The notes under the pieces: generated by a model
The model's database searches: none
What the model was told of the DNA's origin: nothing
Seen by the model: only the letters and a program-made list of their open reading frames with translations
Program-made: the position numbers and the translations under genes
Shown: in pieces, positions 34,641 through 44,423 of the stretch
Numbering within the stretch: position 1 is the stretch's first letter
Layout of the letters: every line of letters starts with the position of its first letter
Assembly (NCBI GenBank): GCA_964548365.1
Contig: CAZJRD010000001.1
Location: 117,169 to 181,168 of the forward strand
Direction of reading: 5' to 3'
Length of the DNA: 64,000 nt
Source of the DNA: B46-G9 sp964548365
GTDB taxonomy: Bacteria > Desulfobacterota > DSM-4660 > Desulfatiglandales > Desulfatiglandaceae

Positions 34641-35780
34641 TTATTGCCCGTCTTCCTTTTCTCCTACCCTCCTCAGGAAATTCTCCCGGCGTTCTTTGGC
34701 CCATTGGGAACAAAATGCCGGTTTTCCCTTCCCCACCCGCTTGTTGCAAAGAGAACAGGTGGGTTCACAAGGCACAATGGGTTCAGGCACCTTCCCTGCG
34801 GCCTTCTTGGGCCAGAGAGGATCGGCAAAAAGCACCCGTGCCAGGCCCACCAGGTCTGCCTGTCCCTGTTGAATGACTCTTTCTGCCGTTTCAGGACTCC
34901 GTATCCTGCCCGCCGCGATAACGGAGGTCTTTGAAACTGATTTTTTGATGATCTCCGCAAAATGGGCCATATAGCCTTCTGATTTCTCCTCTTCAAGATA
35001 TTCAGGGAGGAAGAAGGAATCATAGGTCCCGGCCGTCACGGAAAGATAGGCAATACCCCTTTCCTCCAATTTTTCAGCGAGGGGGATCGTTTCTTCGGGA
35101 TGGAGCCCTTCAGGCAGCCATTCATCGGCCAGAAACCGGTACCCCACCGGAAAATTCTCTCCAACTGCTTCCAGGACCGCGTCCGTTACCTGCAGGGGAA
35201 ACCGCATCCTGTTTTCGAGTGTTCCCCCATAGCTATCCCTGCGTTGATTGGTCCGTGGGGACAAGAATTGGACGATGAGATACCCGGTACCGCCATGGAT
35301 CTCCACCCCGTCAAAACCCGCTTGCTTCACGCGCCTTGCGGCTTCCGCAAACGCCTGCACGATCTCTTGGATTTGTTCAGGGATCATCTCTTTGGGTACG
35401 ATTTCTCCGGTCTTAAACGGCGACGGAGCAAGTCTCTCCTGCAGGTACGCATAACGCCCCGCGTGGTTTAGCTGCAGGAAGGCAAGCGCACCCTGTTCTT
35501 GAATGGTCTTGGCCAGTTGTGTGAGCCCTGGAATGTACCGGTCATGGTCCACCCGCAGGATAAAAGGAGACCCAGCCCCGGACGGATCCACGGAAGCATT
35601 TTCCACCACCACCATTGAGACGCCCGAAGCGGCCATTTCACGGTAATGATCAAGCACGAGGGAACTTACTGTTCCGTCCCGGTTGGCATACCCAACAAAC
35701 AGGGGCGCCATGATGATCCGGTTTTTCAAAGGAATTCCCCTGATCTCATACGGGGTAAACAAAGGCGGTGACTCATTCAT
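34641..35780 (-). CDS. Old yellow enzyme-family flavin reductase with C-terminal Cys cluster
   Basis: This 379-aa OYE-fold protein shows IIMAPLFVGYANRDG, QLNHAGRYA, the substrate pair in FDGVEIHGGTGYLIVQFLSP, and RRDSYGGTLENRMRFPL. The C-terminus has four Cys as C-x3-C-x2-C-x11-C (CEPTCSLCNKR to AFC), which resembles the 4Fe-4S site of 2,4-dienoyl-CoA reductase but with its first spacings swapped. The FAD/NADP half that normally follows is absent, so it must take electrons from a partner. AAAGGAG precedes the ATG at 35780. It heads the operon with DUF169, PanE, thioesterase and MFS. Confidence 0.87.
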   Translation of the reverse strand: MNESPPLFTPYEIRGIPLKNRIIMAPLFVGYANRDGTVSSLVLDHYREMAASGVSMVVVENASVDPSGAGSPFILRVDHDRYIPGLTQLAKTIQEQGALAFLQLNHAGRYAYLQERLAPSPFKTGEIVPKEMIPEQIQEIVQAFAEAARRVKQAGFDGVEIHGGTGYLIVQFLSPRTNQRRDSYGGTLENRMRFPLQVTDAVLEAVGENFPVGYRFLADEWLPEGLHPEETIPLAEKLEERGIAYLSVTAGTYDSFFLPEYLEEEKSEGYMAHFAEIIKKSVSKTSVIAAGRIRSPETAERVIQQGQADLVGLARVLFADPLWPKKAAGKVPEPIVPCEPTCSLCNKRVGKGKPAFCSQWAKERRENFLRRVGEKEDGQ

Positions 35781-35925
35781 ATCCAATCTCCTTTGGTTTC
35801 TACAATATCAAAATTCCAGGACCCACCGTTCAAGTATTGGGATGATCTCAATGATAATTCAAGCATCATTCAAGACCAGTTCATCATACAAAGAAGGCCC
35901 CCAAAACACAACTGGAAGATCCTCT

Positions 35926-36112
35926 CCCGGATTTCTCACCAATCCCGCGACGCGCGGGACTGTGACGGCGGATAACCCCATGCCTATTGCGTTGCACTTG
36001 AAAAACGACCTCGACGCACTGTGAAAGTACACCTGCGCGCATATTCCTGCGCGCGCCTTATGTTCACGGGACTCTCCGTCGTCTCGCTACGAAGATCGGT
36101 GAGAAACCCAGG
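35926..36112 (-). mobile_element. MITE-like element, copy A
   Basis: This 187-bp element starts CCCGGATTTCTCACCAAT and its other end, reverse-complemented, reads CCTGGGTTTCTCACCGAT: terminal inverted repeats of about 18 bp. Inside is a palindrome TCCCGCGacgCGCGGGA. Copy B at 46372-46556 matches over the full length in opposite orientation (about three quarters identical by eye). There is no coding capacity of its own. Confidence 0.75.
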
Positions 36113-36147
36113 TTCCCCATTTTTCTGGTCAGAGATACCAAAAGTCC

Positions 36148-36176
36148 TTGACAATGTCAAATTGTTACTTTAAATA
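36148..36176 (+). promoter_or_regulatory. tetR promoter with overlapping inverted-repeat operator
   Basis: TTGACA (36148-36153), a 17-bp spacer and TAAATA (36171-36176) form a good sigma-70-type promoter. The -35 lies in the perfect inverted repeat TTGACA-a-TGTCAA, which suits binding by the TetR-type protein encoded 49 bp downstream and would give autorepression. Confidence 0.6.
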
Positions 36177-36224
36177 TTTATTTCATTTAACATGCCTCTT
36201 CACAGGTCTAAGACAGGATCAAAA

Positions 36225-36917
36225 ATGATGAGAAAGCCACGGATCGACGGGCAGGAAACACGCCGGCACCTGCTGGAAGCAGCGTGCGCGGTTTTTGGTA
36301 CAAAGGGATTTCGCACGGCCACCATTGCAGACATCTGCCGGAAGGCCAAGGCCAACACGGCGGCTGCCAATTACCACTTCGGCGGGAAGGAAGCCCTTTA
36401 TGTGGAAAGCTGGCGATTCGCCTTTGAACAGTCCAACAAGACCTATCCCCCGGATGGCGGAGTTGCCCTTGAGGCCCCTGCTGAGGACCGGCTTCGAGGC
36501 CGTATCCTTGCCATTATAAAACGCATCATTGACCCGCAGAGCCACGACCTGGACATTGTGCACAAGGAAATGGCCAACCCGACCGGGCTGCTTACACCCG
36601 CCATCCAGAAGGTAAAGGAACCTTTTTTCCAGGGGTTCTCGGCTATTGTCCGGGAGCTATTGGGCCCGGAAGCCACCGAGCCACAGGTTCGTCTCTGTCT
36701 TATGAGTATCCACGCCCAGTGTTTCGGCCCGTTGATGCACGAAAGACGCTATAAGATGGGTTCACCACGTGGTCTGCCTCCGGCCTTGGACTCGATCCCG
36801 TGGGACGTCGAAACATTGACGGAACATGTTACCCGTTTCAGCCTGGCCGGGATCAGAGGGATAAGGGAGGCGAGAGGGAAGCGGAAAGATTCTGCCACGA
36901 AAAAGTCCCCACAATAA
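36225..36917 (+). CDS. TetR-family regulator, CecR/YbiH-like
   Basis: This 230-aa TetR-type protein has the HTH TATIADICRKAKANTAAANYHFGGKEALY and a C-terminal domain of the CecR (DUF1956) type, with LAIIKRIIDPQ, HKEMANPTGLLTPAI and SIHAQCFGPLMHERR. E. coli CecR controls a MacAB-like ABC system and other pumps. Here it heads an efflux cluster with RND, MacA and MacB genes, which supports the same job. The ATG at 36225 has AGGA before it; one at 36192 has no ribosome site. The promoter and operator just upstream indicate autoregulation. Confidence 0.88.
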   Translation: MMRKPRIDGQETRRHLLEAACAVFGTKGFRTATIADICRKAKANTAAANYHFGGKEALYVESWRFAFEQSNKTYPPDGGVALEAPAEDRLRGRILAIIKRIIDPQSHDLDIVHKEMANPTGLLTPAIQKVKEPFFQGFSAIVRELLGPEATEPQVRLCLMSIHAQCFGPLMHERRYKMGSPRGLPPALDSIPWDVETLTEHVTRFSLAGIRGIREARGKRKDSATKKSPQ

Positions 36918-37033
36918 AAAGGGGTGCTTTCTGATTTTATTGAGGTCGTCAAGGAGGGTCGGCAAACAATTTGCATCTCCTTTACCGGACGGGGAAACCA
37001 TGCCGGCAACTTTATCATCTGGAGGAATGAAAC

Positions 37034-38275
37034 ATGCTGTTCGAACTGAGAACCGATCATTGTCCGCAGGCAGCGGTTAAACAGGCCGTCAGACGAAAGG
37101 ACGACAAATGCGGGCTGGTCAAGAATGAGTCTTTTCTAGATCATTTAACTCTGCTTTTTTTGATGGCTACCCTCTTCCTGGCGTTTGCTTTTCCAGGAGG
37201 ATCGGCGGCCGGGCCGCCCGGCCCGGGGGCAGGTGGTCCCCCCTTGGTGACGGTGGCACCCGTTACCCTGCAGGATGTCAATCCGCCGGTGGAATACGTC
37301 GGCCATGTAGAGGCCATCCAGGCGGTTGATCTTCGCGCGCGCGTCGAAGGATTTCTGGAAAAGGTCAATTTCAAGGAAGGCAATTTCGTGCATGAAGGAG
37401 ACCTGCTCTACGTTATCGAGCATGCCATCTACCAGGCAAACGTCAACGCCGACAGGGCCCGGGTGGCTGAGGCCCAAGCGGCGCTTACCAGAGCACAGCA
37501 GTATTTGAAGAGGGTACAAACCGTTCGTTCGGGAGGAGTCTCAGCGTCAGACGTGGATAATGCTGTGGCCCAGGAACTTCAAGCCAAGGCACAGCTCCAG
37601 GAGGCCCGGGCCGCCCTTGAACGTTCTGAGCTGGACTTGGGCTACACCACGGTCACGGCCCCCATAAGCGGAAGAATAGGTCGAACGGCATATACGCGGG
37701 GCAATCTGGTCGGCCCGAACACGGGAGCGCTCGCGCGCATTATCCAGTTGAATCCCATCAGGGTGGCCTACTCCATCGGCGAAAACGATCTTTCAGCCGT
37801 TCAAACGGCCCTCAAAGATGCGAGTCAGCACCTGAAAAATCCCCTCCTGGTACCCCGTATCAGGCTGGCGGACGGCACGGATTACAAGAGCGCCGGAAAG
37901 ATTGATTTTGTGGACAACGAGGTGGATGCGCGAACCGGCACCATTGCGGTGCGGGCTGTTTTCCAGAACTCCGGAGGACTGTTGCTTCCGGGGCAGTATG
38001 TCACTGTCTTGGTAACCAAAAGCAAGTCAAGGATGCTACCGGTCGTCCCGCAGTCCGCCGTCCAGGAAGACCGCGAAGGACCCTATGTGCTGGTGGTAGA
38101 TGACCAGAGCAGGGTGCTGCAACGGCGGATCAAGACAGGTCCTTCTATCGGCACACAATGGGCAATCGAATCAGGGCTCAACAAAGGAGAATTGATCATT
38201 GTCCAGGGAGTGCAGAAGGTCCACCCGGGCCAGAAGGTCAAAACAGCCACTACCGCAGGGGAACAGGGGAGGTAA
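37034..38275 (+). CDS. RND efflux periplasmic adaptor (AcrA/MexA-like)
   Basis: This 413-aa membrane fusion protein has an N-terminal hydrophobic segment (LTLLFLMATLFLAFAFPGG) that is a signal or anchor, then a barrel-sandwich half (EAIQAVDLRARVEGFLEKV), a coiled-coil hairpin (about 130-200, ALTRAQQYLKRVQTV and QLQEARAALERSELDLGY), the return lipoyl motif TVTAPISGRIGR and a beta-barrel. It links the inner-membrane pump encoded 3 bp downstream to the outer-membrane factor. GGAGG precedes the ATG by 8 nt. The N-terminus lacks a Cys lipobox, so it may be anchored by its uncleaved helix. Confidence 0.9.
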   Translation: MLFELRTDHCPQAAVKQAVRRKDDKCGLVKNESFLDHLTLLFLMATLFLAFAFPGGSAAGPPGPGAGGPPLVTVAPVTLQDVNPPVEYVGHVEAIQAVDLRARVEGFLEKVNFKEGNFVHEGDLLYVIEHAIYQANVNADRARVAEAQAALTRAQQYLKRVQTVRSGGVSASDVDNAVAQELQAKAQLQEARAALERSELDLGYTTVTAPISGRIGRTAYTRGNLVGPNTGALARIIQLNPIRVAYSIGENDLSAVQTALKDASQHLKNPLLVPRIRLADGTDYKSAGKIDFVDNEVDARTGTIAVRAVFQNSGGLLLPGQYVTVLVTKSKSRMLPVVPQSAVQEDREGPYVLVVDDQSRVLQRRIKTGPSIGTQWAIESGLNKGELIIVQGVQKVHPGQKVKTATTAGEQGR

Positions 38276-38278
38276 TGC

Positions 38279-41200
38279 ATGATTTCAAGGATCTTCATCG
38301 AGCGCCCGCGCTTGGCAGTGGTGATTTCCATCTTCATCACCCTGGCCGGCCTCATCGCCCTGTTCAACATCCCGGTGGCCCAATATCCGCCCATCACGCC
38401 TCCACAGATCGTGGTGAGCGCTGTCTACCCGGGGGCAAATGCGAAAGTCTTGGCCGATACCTTGGCTGCGCCCATCGAAAAAGAGGTCAACGGCGTGGAA
38501 AAGATGCTCTACATGTCGTCGAGCTGCGCCAACAACGGCCGATACAGCCTGTCCGTTACCTTCGCTGTGGGCACGGACCCCGACATCGACCAGATCAACC
38601 TCCAGAACCGGGTGCAGCTTGCCACTTCCAAACTCCCGCAGGCTGTCGTGGACCAGGGAATTACCGTGCGAAAGCGATCTACTGATATCCTGGGAGCAGT
38701 GGTTTTCATTTCCCCCAAGGGGACCCGAAGCAAGCTCTTCCTAAGCAACTATATAAGTAAGAACGTCAGTGACGCCCTGGTGCGCCTGGATGGCGTCAGT
38801 GATATTCATATTTTCGGCGAGTTTGAATACAGCATGCGCATCTGGATGTATCCCGAGCGTTTGACCGCTTTGGGGTTGACGGCCGATGATGTGATCTCGG
38901 CCGTCCGCCAGCAGAACATCCAGGCTGCCGTCGGTTCCATCGGAACGGCCCCTGCGGAGAAGAACCAAGAGATTCAGTACACGCTGCTTGCAAAAGGTCG
39001 TCTCCATACCGTTGAGGAGTTCAAAAACATTATTGTGCGCAGCAATGATCAAGGGGGACTGGTGCGTATCCGGGATATCGCCCGGGTGGAACTGGGGGCT
39101 AAAGACTACGGGGGTGCGTCCACCATAAACGGTCAACCCTCTCTGGGAATGGCGGTCTATCGTTCCTCGAACGCCAATGCCCTGGACACCATGAAGGCGG
39201 TGCGGTCCGAACTGGAAAGGCTCGCAAAGCGCATGCCCACCGACGTGGAATACAGAGTCATCTACGATACTACCAGGTATGTCTCCGCAGCCATTCATGA
39301 AATAGAGTTCACCCTGATTTTGACCTTCCTGCTGGTACTCTTCGTGAACTACATTTTCCTGCAGGACTGGAGAGCGACCCTGATTCCCACCGTGACTATC
39401 CCTGTCTCCCTGATCGGGACCTTTGGGGTGCTCCTTGCCCTGGGGTATACCGCAAATACCATTTCCCTTTTTGCCCTGATCATGGCCATCGGCCTCGTGG
39501 TGGATGATGCCATCGTGGTGGTGGAGAACGTTTACCGGGTCATGGACAAACGAAAGCTGGGTCCAAAGGCTGCCACTATCCGGGCTATGGGCCAGGTGAC
39601 CGGTCCCATTGTTGCCACCACCCTGGTTCTCCTCGCCGTATTTGTCCCCGTGGGGTTCATGCCGGGAATCACCGGTCAGCTCTACAAGCAGTTCGCAGTC
39701 ACCGTCTGCACTTCCGTGGTGATATCGGCCGTTAACGCGTTGACTCTGAGCCCGGCTTTGTGCGCTGTCCTTCTCAGGAAGCCGAGGATCCCCCAGCATG
39801 GGCCTTTTGCCTGGTTCAACAGGGCCTTGGCGGCCTCGCGAAACGCCTACGTGGCGGGCGCCGCCTTTCTCATCAGGCGCCTGGTTGTTGCACTCCTGAT
39901 TTTTGGCGGAGTGATCGGTGGGGCCTATTTCTTGTTCACCCACAGCCCGGCCAGTTTCTTGCCACAGGAAGACCAAGGAGCTTTTTTTGTCAACATCCAA
40001 CTACCTGAAGGGGCGTCCATTGGTCGGACCAACAGGGTGATGCAGCAGGTTACCGGTGGGCTTCAGGACATGGAGGGCATTGATGCCGTCATGGGAATCG
40101 GAGGGTTCAGCCTGCTCAGCGGCACAGCAGAAAACGTGGGGTTCGGCATCATTGTTCTGAAGCCCTGGGATGAGCGGAAACGGCCTGACCTCCAACTGGA
40201 CGCGATCGTCAGGCAGGCCCAAGGCAGACTCGCTGCCATCTCTGCGGCCAATATTTTCGCGTTTGCCCCTTCATCCATCCGGGGTCTCGGCGCCACCGGC
40301 GGATTTGATTTCCGACTTCAGGCCCTCGAGGATCAGCCGCCCCGAGAAATCGCCGCCGCCACCCGGGCGCTGGTGGTTGCCGCCAATCAGGATCCGACGC
40401 TGATGCGGGTATTCTCCACCTACACAGCGAACACGCCGCAAATCTTCGTCAACCTCGACCGCACCCGGGCTGAAACCTTGAAGGTTCCAGTCAGCGCAGT
40501 CTTTTCCACTCTCCAGAATCAGTTGGGGTCGGGGTATGTCAATGACTTTAACCTCTATGGCCGCACCTACCAGGTCAAGGTCCAGGCCGATGCCCCGTTC
40601 CGCAACACCAAGGAAGACATCAAGCGGTTATACGTGCGCAGCAACGACGGGCATATGGTCTCCATGGGAGATTTGGTCACGTTGTCGACTGTTTTAGCTC
40701 CCCAACTCGTCTACCGTTATAACCAGTTCACCAGCGTCCAGGTCAACGGAAGCGCTGCCCCGGGTTTTTCTTCGGGGCAGGCAATGGCGGCAATGGAACG
40801 TCTGGCGGCAAGAACCCTGCCTCGCGGCTATGGCTTTGACTGGTCTTCCATATCCTTTCAGGAACGCAAGGCCGGTGGCAAGGTGGGAATGTTGTTTGCC
40901 ATGGCCCTGCTTTTCGGTTATCTCTTCCTGGTGGGGCAGTATGAGAGTTGGACCATTCCTTTGTCCATCATTCTCTCCATTCCCATGGCAAGCCTGGGGG
41001 CATTGGCGGGGCTCTGGATCCTCCATTTGGACCTCAGCATCTATGCCCAGATCGGTCTGGTACTGCTGGTTGGTCTGGCCGCCAAGAATGCGATCCTTAT
41101 TGTTGAGTTTGCCAAGGATCGCCGGGAACAGGGTCTTTCGGTCTCTAAGGCGGCTCTGGCAGGAGCCTCCATCCGCTTCCGACCTGTGCTCATGACAGCC

Positions 41201-41440
41201 TTCACGTTCATCCTGGGCGTCGCGCCCATGGTGATCGCCACGGGCGCCGGAGCCGGCAGTCGGCGGGCAGTGGGAACCACGGTCTTTTCGGGAATGGTTG
41301 CGGCCACCCTGGTGGGGATTTTTCTTATCCCGCCGCTTTATTACGTGTTTCAGTCCTTGGGAGAAAAGACCGGCGCCTGGCTGCAACGTCGCAAGAAGAA
41401 GAGTGGAGCTGAATCCGTTGATGAACGTATCCAACAATAG
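38279..41440 (+). CDS. RND multidrug efflux pump (HAE1/AcrB family)
   Basis: This 1053-aa inner-membrane pump starts MISRIFIERPRLAVVISIFI as in AcrB and has two large periplasmic loops and 12 membrane helices. Proton-relay residues are seen in GLVVDDAIVVVENVYRV (the Asp pair in helix 4), and helix 10 has VGLAAKNAILIVEFAK with its Lys. Length matches the HAE1 type. It drives proton-coupled drug export with the adaptor upstream and the factor encoded at 41644. GGGGAGG precedes the ATG and it directly follows the adaptor. Confidence 0.95.
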   Translation: MISRIFIERPRLAVVISIFITLAGLIALFNIPVAQYPPITPPQIVVSAVYPGANAKVLADTLAAPIEKEVNGVEKMLYMSSSCANNGRYSLSVTFAVGTDPDIDQINLQNRVQLATSKLPQAVVDQGITVRKRSTDILGAVVFISPKGTRSKLFLSNYISKNVSDALVRLDGVSDIHIFGEFEYSMRIWMYPERLTALGLTADDVISAVRQQNIQAAVGSIGTAPAEKNQEIQYTLLAKGRLHTVEEFKNIIVRSNDQGGLVRIRDIARVELGAKDYGGASTINGQPSLGMAVYRSSNANALDTMKAVRSELERLAKRMPTDVEYRVIYDTTRYVSAAIHEIEFTLILTFLLVLFVNYIFLQDWRATLIPTVTIPVSLIGTFGVLLALGYTANTISLFALIMAIGLVVDDAIVVVENVYRVMDKRKLGPKAATIRAMGQVTGPIVATTLVLLAVFVPVGFMPGITGQLYKQFAVTVCTSVVISAVNALTLSPALCAVLLRKPRIPQHGPFAWFNRALAASRNAYVAGAAFLIRRLVVALLIFGGVIGGAYFLFTHSPASFLPQEDQGAFFVNIQLPEGASIGRTNRVMQQVTGGLQDMEGIDAVMGIGGFSLLSGTAENVGFGIIVLKPWDERKRPDLQLDAIVRQAQGRLAAISAANIFAFAPSSIRGLGATGGFDFRLQALEDQPPREIAAATRALVVAANQDPTLMRVFSTYTANTPQIFVNLDRTRAETLKVPVSAVFSTLQNQLGSGYVNDFNLYGRTYQVKVQADAPFRNTKEDIKRLYVRSNDGHMVSMGDLVTLSTVLAPQLVYRYNQFTSVQVNGSAAPGFSSGQAMAAMERLAARTLPRGYGFDWSSISFQERKAGGKVGMLFAMALLFGYLFLVGQYESWTIPLSIILSIPMASLGALAGLWILHLDLSIYAQIGLVLLVGLAAKNAILIVEFAKDRREQGLSVSKAALAGASIRFRPVLMTAFTFILGVAPMVIATGAGAGSRRAVGTTVFSGMVAATLVGIFLIPPLYYVFQSLGEKTGAWLQRRKKKSGAESVDERIQQ

Positions 41441-41643
41441 CAGCAATAGTATAAAGGAGATGGATTAACATTAAGGAAAGCTGAAAAGGCACCTTCTTTA
41501 TGAGGCTTGAGGCAAAGGACTCAGGGCACAAGGAAAACAAAATTATTTCAAGACATAAGACCCTATGCCATATGCCCTATTCCTCAAAACTCTGCTTCCC
41601 CTAAATATTGAGCTGATAACATCAAGTGCAAGGTGATAATAGA
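41441..41643. other. Intergenic spacer inside the efflux operon
   Basis: This 203-bp stretch between pump and outer-membrane factor has no gene, terminator or clear repeat. AAAGGAG at 41455 precedes only a very short frame. Confidence 0.5.
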
Positions 41644-43125
41644 ATGGAATATAGAAAACAGTACTGCAAAAAAGCGATGAGCAGGAGAGGTTTTTGGCGG
41701 CCGATCCTTCCCACCATTATGTTCGGACTGATCCTGACTGGGTGCGCGGCAGTGGGACCGAACTACACAAAGGTGAGTCCTCAGGCGCCGAAAGAGTGGC
41801 ATACCAAGCTGGAGAACGGCTTGAATGCGCACCAATTGAATCCTGAAACACTCGCGCGCTGGTGGACCGTTCTGGGTGATCCTGAACTGAGCAACCTGGA
41901 ACATCGGGCCGTAAAGGGGAATCTGGATCTGAAAGAAAGCCTTGCCAGGGTACGTGAGGCAAGGGCACTGCGGGGCATTGAAAAGGCCGGTCGCTTTCCC
42001 ACCTTGGATGGCACAGGATCCGTAACGAGAAGCCGCAGCAGTGAAAACAGCGGCACAGGGATGACAACAAACTTTTATTCTGCAGGGTTTGACGCGGGCT
42101 GGGAACTGGACATTTTCGGTGGTGTGCGACGCTCGGTAGAAGCGGCGCAGGCAAACCTCGAGGCCACCCAGGAAAATGTGCATGACGTGCTGGTGAGCCT
42201 CCTTGCCGAAGTGGCCTTGAACTATGTGGATGTCCGGACCCTTCAGGCACGGCTCGCCGCGGTCAAGGCGAACCTGAAAGCCCAACAGGATATCTATGAA
42301 CTGAACCTTTCACGCTACCACGCGGGCCTCATCGATGAACTGGCCGTCCAGCAATCTCACTATATCCTTGAGAGCACCCATTCCCAGATCCCGGCCCTGG
42401 AGACCGGGCTGGAAAAGGCAAAAAACAGGCTGGCGGTCCTGCTTGGCGAGAAGCCGGGTGCGATGCACAGGGAGCTGGCGGAGGCAAGGCCCATTCCTGT
42501 GCTCCCGGTGACGCTGGCGGTCGGAATTCCCGCGGAGACCCTGAGGCACCGTCCGGACGTCCGCAGGGCGGAACGAACCCTGGCGGCCCAGACCGCCCGG
42601 ATCGGCGTGGCTACGGCAGACCTCTACCCCCGGTTCAGTCTGTTCGGTTCTATCGGGCTTGAATCCATTTCCAGTGGGGATCTCTGGGAATGGGCCAGCC
42701 GGACCTGGCGCATCGGCCCGAGCGTATCCTGGAAGATCTTCCATGCGGGCGCCATCCGGCAAAATATTCAGGTCCAGACCGCCCGCCAGAAGCAGGCACT
42801 GATCCAGTACGAATCTGCCGTTCTCAAGGCCCAGGAAGAGGTGGAAAACGGACTCGTGGCCTATGCCAAGGAACAGCGCCGTCGCGAATCACTGCAGGCC
42901 GCCGTAACAGCGGCAAGGCGCGCATACGAGCTGTCCTGGGACCGTTACAATGCAGGGCTCGTAGACTTCAACAATGTCCTGGATGCCACCCGTTCTCTGC
43001 AGTCCTTCCAGGATGAACTAGCCAGCAGCGATGGCACGGCCACGTCAAACATGATTCGCCTCTACAAGGCCCTCGGCGGGGGTTGGGAATCCTTGGGATC
43101 GGCTTCAAACGGCCGGGAGAAATGA
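41644..43125 (+). CDS. Outer-membrane efflux factor (TolC/OprM/NodT-like lipoprotein)
   Basis: This 493-aa protein is a lipoprotein-type outer-membrane factor: signal with lipobox LILTGC, then AAVGPNYTKV, typical of OprM/NodT. Two repeated halves follow, with NLDLKESLARVREARALRGIEKAGRFPTLD and ARIGVATADLYPRFSLFGSIG, and helical barrels for the channel. It sits between the RND genes and the macA-like gene and is the only such channel in the island, so both pumps probably share it. AAGGTGAT precedes the ATG at 41644; a GTG six codons upstream is also possible. Confidence 0.92.
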   Translation: MEYRKQYCKKAMSRRGFWRPILPTIMFGLILTGCAAVGPNYTKVSPQAPKEWHTKLENGLNAHQLNPETLARWWTVLGDPELSNLEHRAVKGNLDLKESLARVREARALRGIEKAGRFPTLDGTGSVTRSRSSENSGTGMTTNFYSAGFDAGWELDIFGGVRRSVEAAQANLEATQENVHDVLVSLLAEVALNYVDVRTLQARLAAVKANLKAQQDIYELNLSRYHAGLIDELAVQQSHYILESTHSQIPALETGLEKAKNRLAVLLGEKPGAMHRELAEARPIPVLPVTLAVGIPAETLRHRPDVRRAERTLAAQTARIGVATADLYPRFSLFGSIGLESISSGDLWEWASRTWRIGPSVSWKIFHAGAIRQNIQVQTARQKQALIQYESAVLKAQEEVENGLVAYAKEQRRRESLQAAVTAARRAYELSWDRYNAGLVDFNNVLDATRSLQSFQDELASSDGTATSNMIRLYKALGGGWESLGSASNGREK

Positions 43126-43136
43126 GGAATAAGACC

Positions 43137-44423
43137 ATGATGAAGAATAACGACAGTGAGATGGAACGAACGTTGGGCATGGATCCCTCCTCCGGGCGAA
43201 AGATGCGCCTGAAACTCTGGGGAGGCCTGGCTGTCCTGGTGGTCATAGCCATCTTTGCCACAAGTGTCTTTCGCTCACGAAATGCAGAGAGCACTGTACA
43301 GTACAGATCACAGGAGGCCCAAAAAGGGGACCTCACCATCACGGTGACCGCAACAGGGAACCTCGAGCCAATCAACGAGGTCCAGGTGGGCGTCGAGGTG
43401 TCAGGCACCATCAAGACAGTGGAAGCCGATTATAACGACCACGTGAAAGCGGGCCAGGTGCTGGCCCGCCTGGATACGTCGAAACTGCACGCACAGGTCC
43501 TCCAGGCGAGAGCAGCACTTGCATCCGCGCGTGCGAAGGTATTGAGGGCCCGCGCTGATGTCAGGCAAACCAGAACAAAACTCGCCAAATTTCAACAGGC
43601 CAGGAAATCAAGCGGTGGCAGGGTTCCCTCGCAGGTTGAAATGGAAGAGGCCGAGGCGGCACTTGCCAAGGCCGAGGCAGATGAAGGAAGCGCAGTGGCG
43701 GATGTCTCCAAAGCGGAGGCCGAGCTCAAGATCAACGAGACAAATCTCTCTAAGGCCACCATTCATTCCCCCATCAATGGCATCGTCCTATTGCGCCAGG
43801 TTGAACCTGGGCAGACGGTTGCGGCCTCACTGCAAACGCCGGTGCTCTTCACCATCGCCGAAGACCTGAAGAAGATGGAACTCCATGTGGATGTCGATGA
43901 AGCAGACGTGGGGAAGGTCAGGGAAGGACAGGAGGCGACGTTCACCGTGGATGCGTATCCCAACCGCAAATTTCCCGCAAAGGTCACCGAGGTCCGCTTC
44001 TCCCCCAAGACAGTTCAGGGGGTGGTGACCTATGAGACCCTGCTTGCTGTTGACAACTCGGATCTCTTCCTTCGGCCCGGAATGACGGCGACCGCCGACA
44101 TTGTCATAAGACAGCTGAAGGGTGCCTTGCTCATACCCAATGCAGCCCTCCGGTTTGCGCCGCCAAGGCCCCGGAAATCCGTAAAAGAAAACCGTGGATT
44201 GCTCGGCGCGCTCCTCCCTCACCGCCCACCGCGAACGCCTTCTGATAAACAGGGAATGGGCCTGAAAGGAAAGGGGCGGGTCGTGTGGACCCTCCGAAAC
44301 GGCAAGCCTGCGGGCGTCTCGGTTACCGTTGGAGTGACGGACGGGCAAATGACCGAGGTTGTGGGAGGAGATGTACAGCCGGGCATGCCACTCCTGACCG
44401 ATGTGGTGATTTCCAAGAAATGA
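43137..44423 (+). CDS. macA: MacA-like periplasmic adaptor
   Basis: This 428-aa adaptor has an N-terminal membrane helix (LWGGLAVLVVIAIFATSVF), the lipoyl half EVQVGVEVSGTIKTVEADYNDHVKAGQVLARLD, a coiled coil (about 95-190) rich in Ala, Glu and Lys, the second half TIHSPINGIVLLRQVEPGQTVAAS and the C-terminal barrel. This matches MacA of the MacAB-TolC pump. The ATG at 43137 has GAGGAA before it, while an ATG at 43122 overlaps the stop upstream; either is possible. It overlaps the ATPase gene downstream by 4 bp. A basic proline-rich insert near 360-390 is unusual. Confidence 0.9.
   Translation: MMKNNDSEMERTLGMDPSSGRKMRLKLWGGLAVLVVIAIFATSVFRSRNAESTVQYRSQEAQKGDLTITVTATGNLEPINEVQVGVEVSGTIKTVEADYNDHVKAGQVLARLDTSKLHAQVLQARAALASARAKVLRARADVRQTRTKLAKFQQARKSSGGRVPSQVEMEEAEAALAKAEADEGSAVADVSKAEAELKINETNLSKATIHSPINGIVLLRQVEPGQTVAASLQTPVLFTIAEDLKKMELHVDVDEADVGKVREGQEATFTVDAYPNRKFPAKVTEVRFSPKTVQGVVTYETLLAVDNSDLFLRPGMTATADIVIRQLKGALLIPNAALRFAPPRPRKSVKENRGLLGALLPHRPPRTPSDKQGMGLKGKGRVVWTLRNGKPAGVSVTVGVTDGQMTEVVGGDVQPGMPLLTDVVISKK

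Larger units (their letters stand above)
35781..36224. other. Divergent intergenic region with a MITE-like element
   Basis: This 444-bp gap lies between the OYE operon and the TetR gene. It holds the MITE-like copy A (35926-36112) and the tetR promoter/operator (36148-36176). No gene is seen. Confidence 0.7.

Noticed and set aside
36918..36950. A terminator after the TetR gene
   Set aside because: CCCC-(10 nt)-GGGG gives only a weak stem and the T run after it is interrupted.
38741..40000. A 419-codon open frame on the minus strand
   Set aside because: It lies wholly antisense to the well-supported RND pump gene, has no family motif and is rich in His, Gly and Gln, as expected of a mirror frame.
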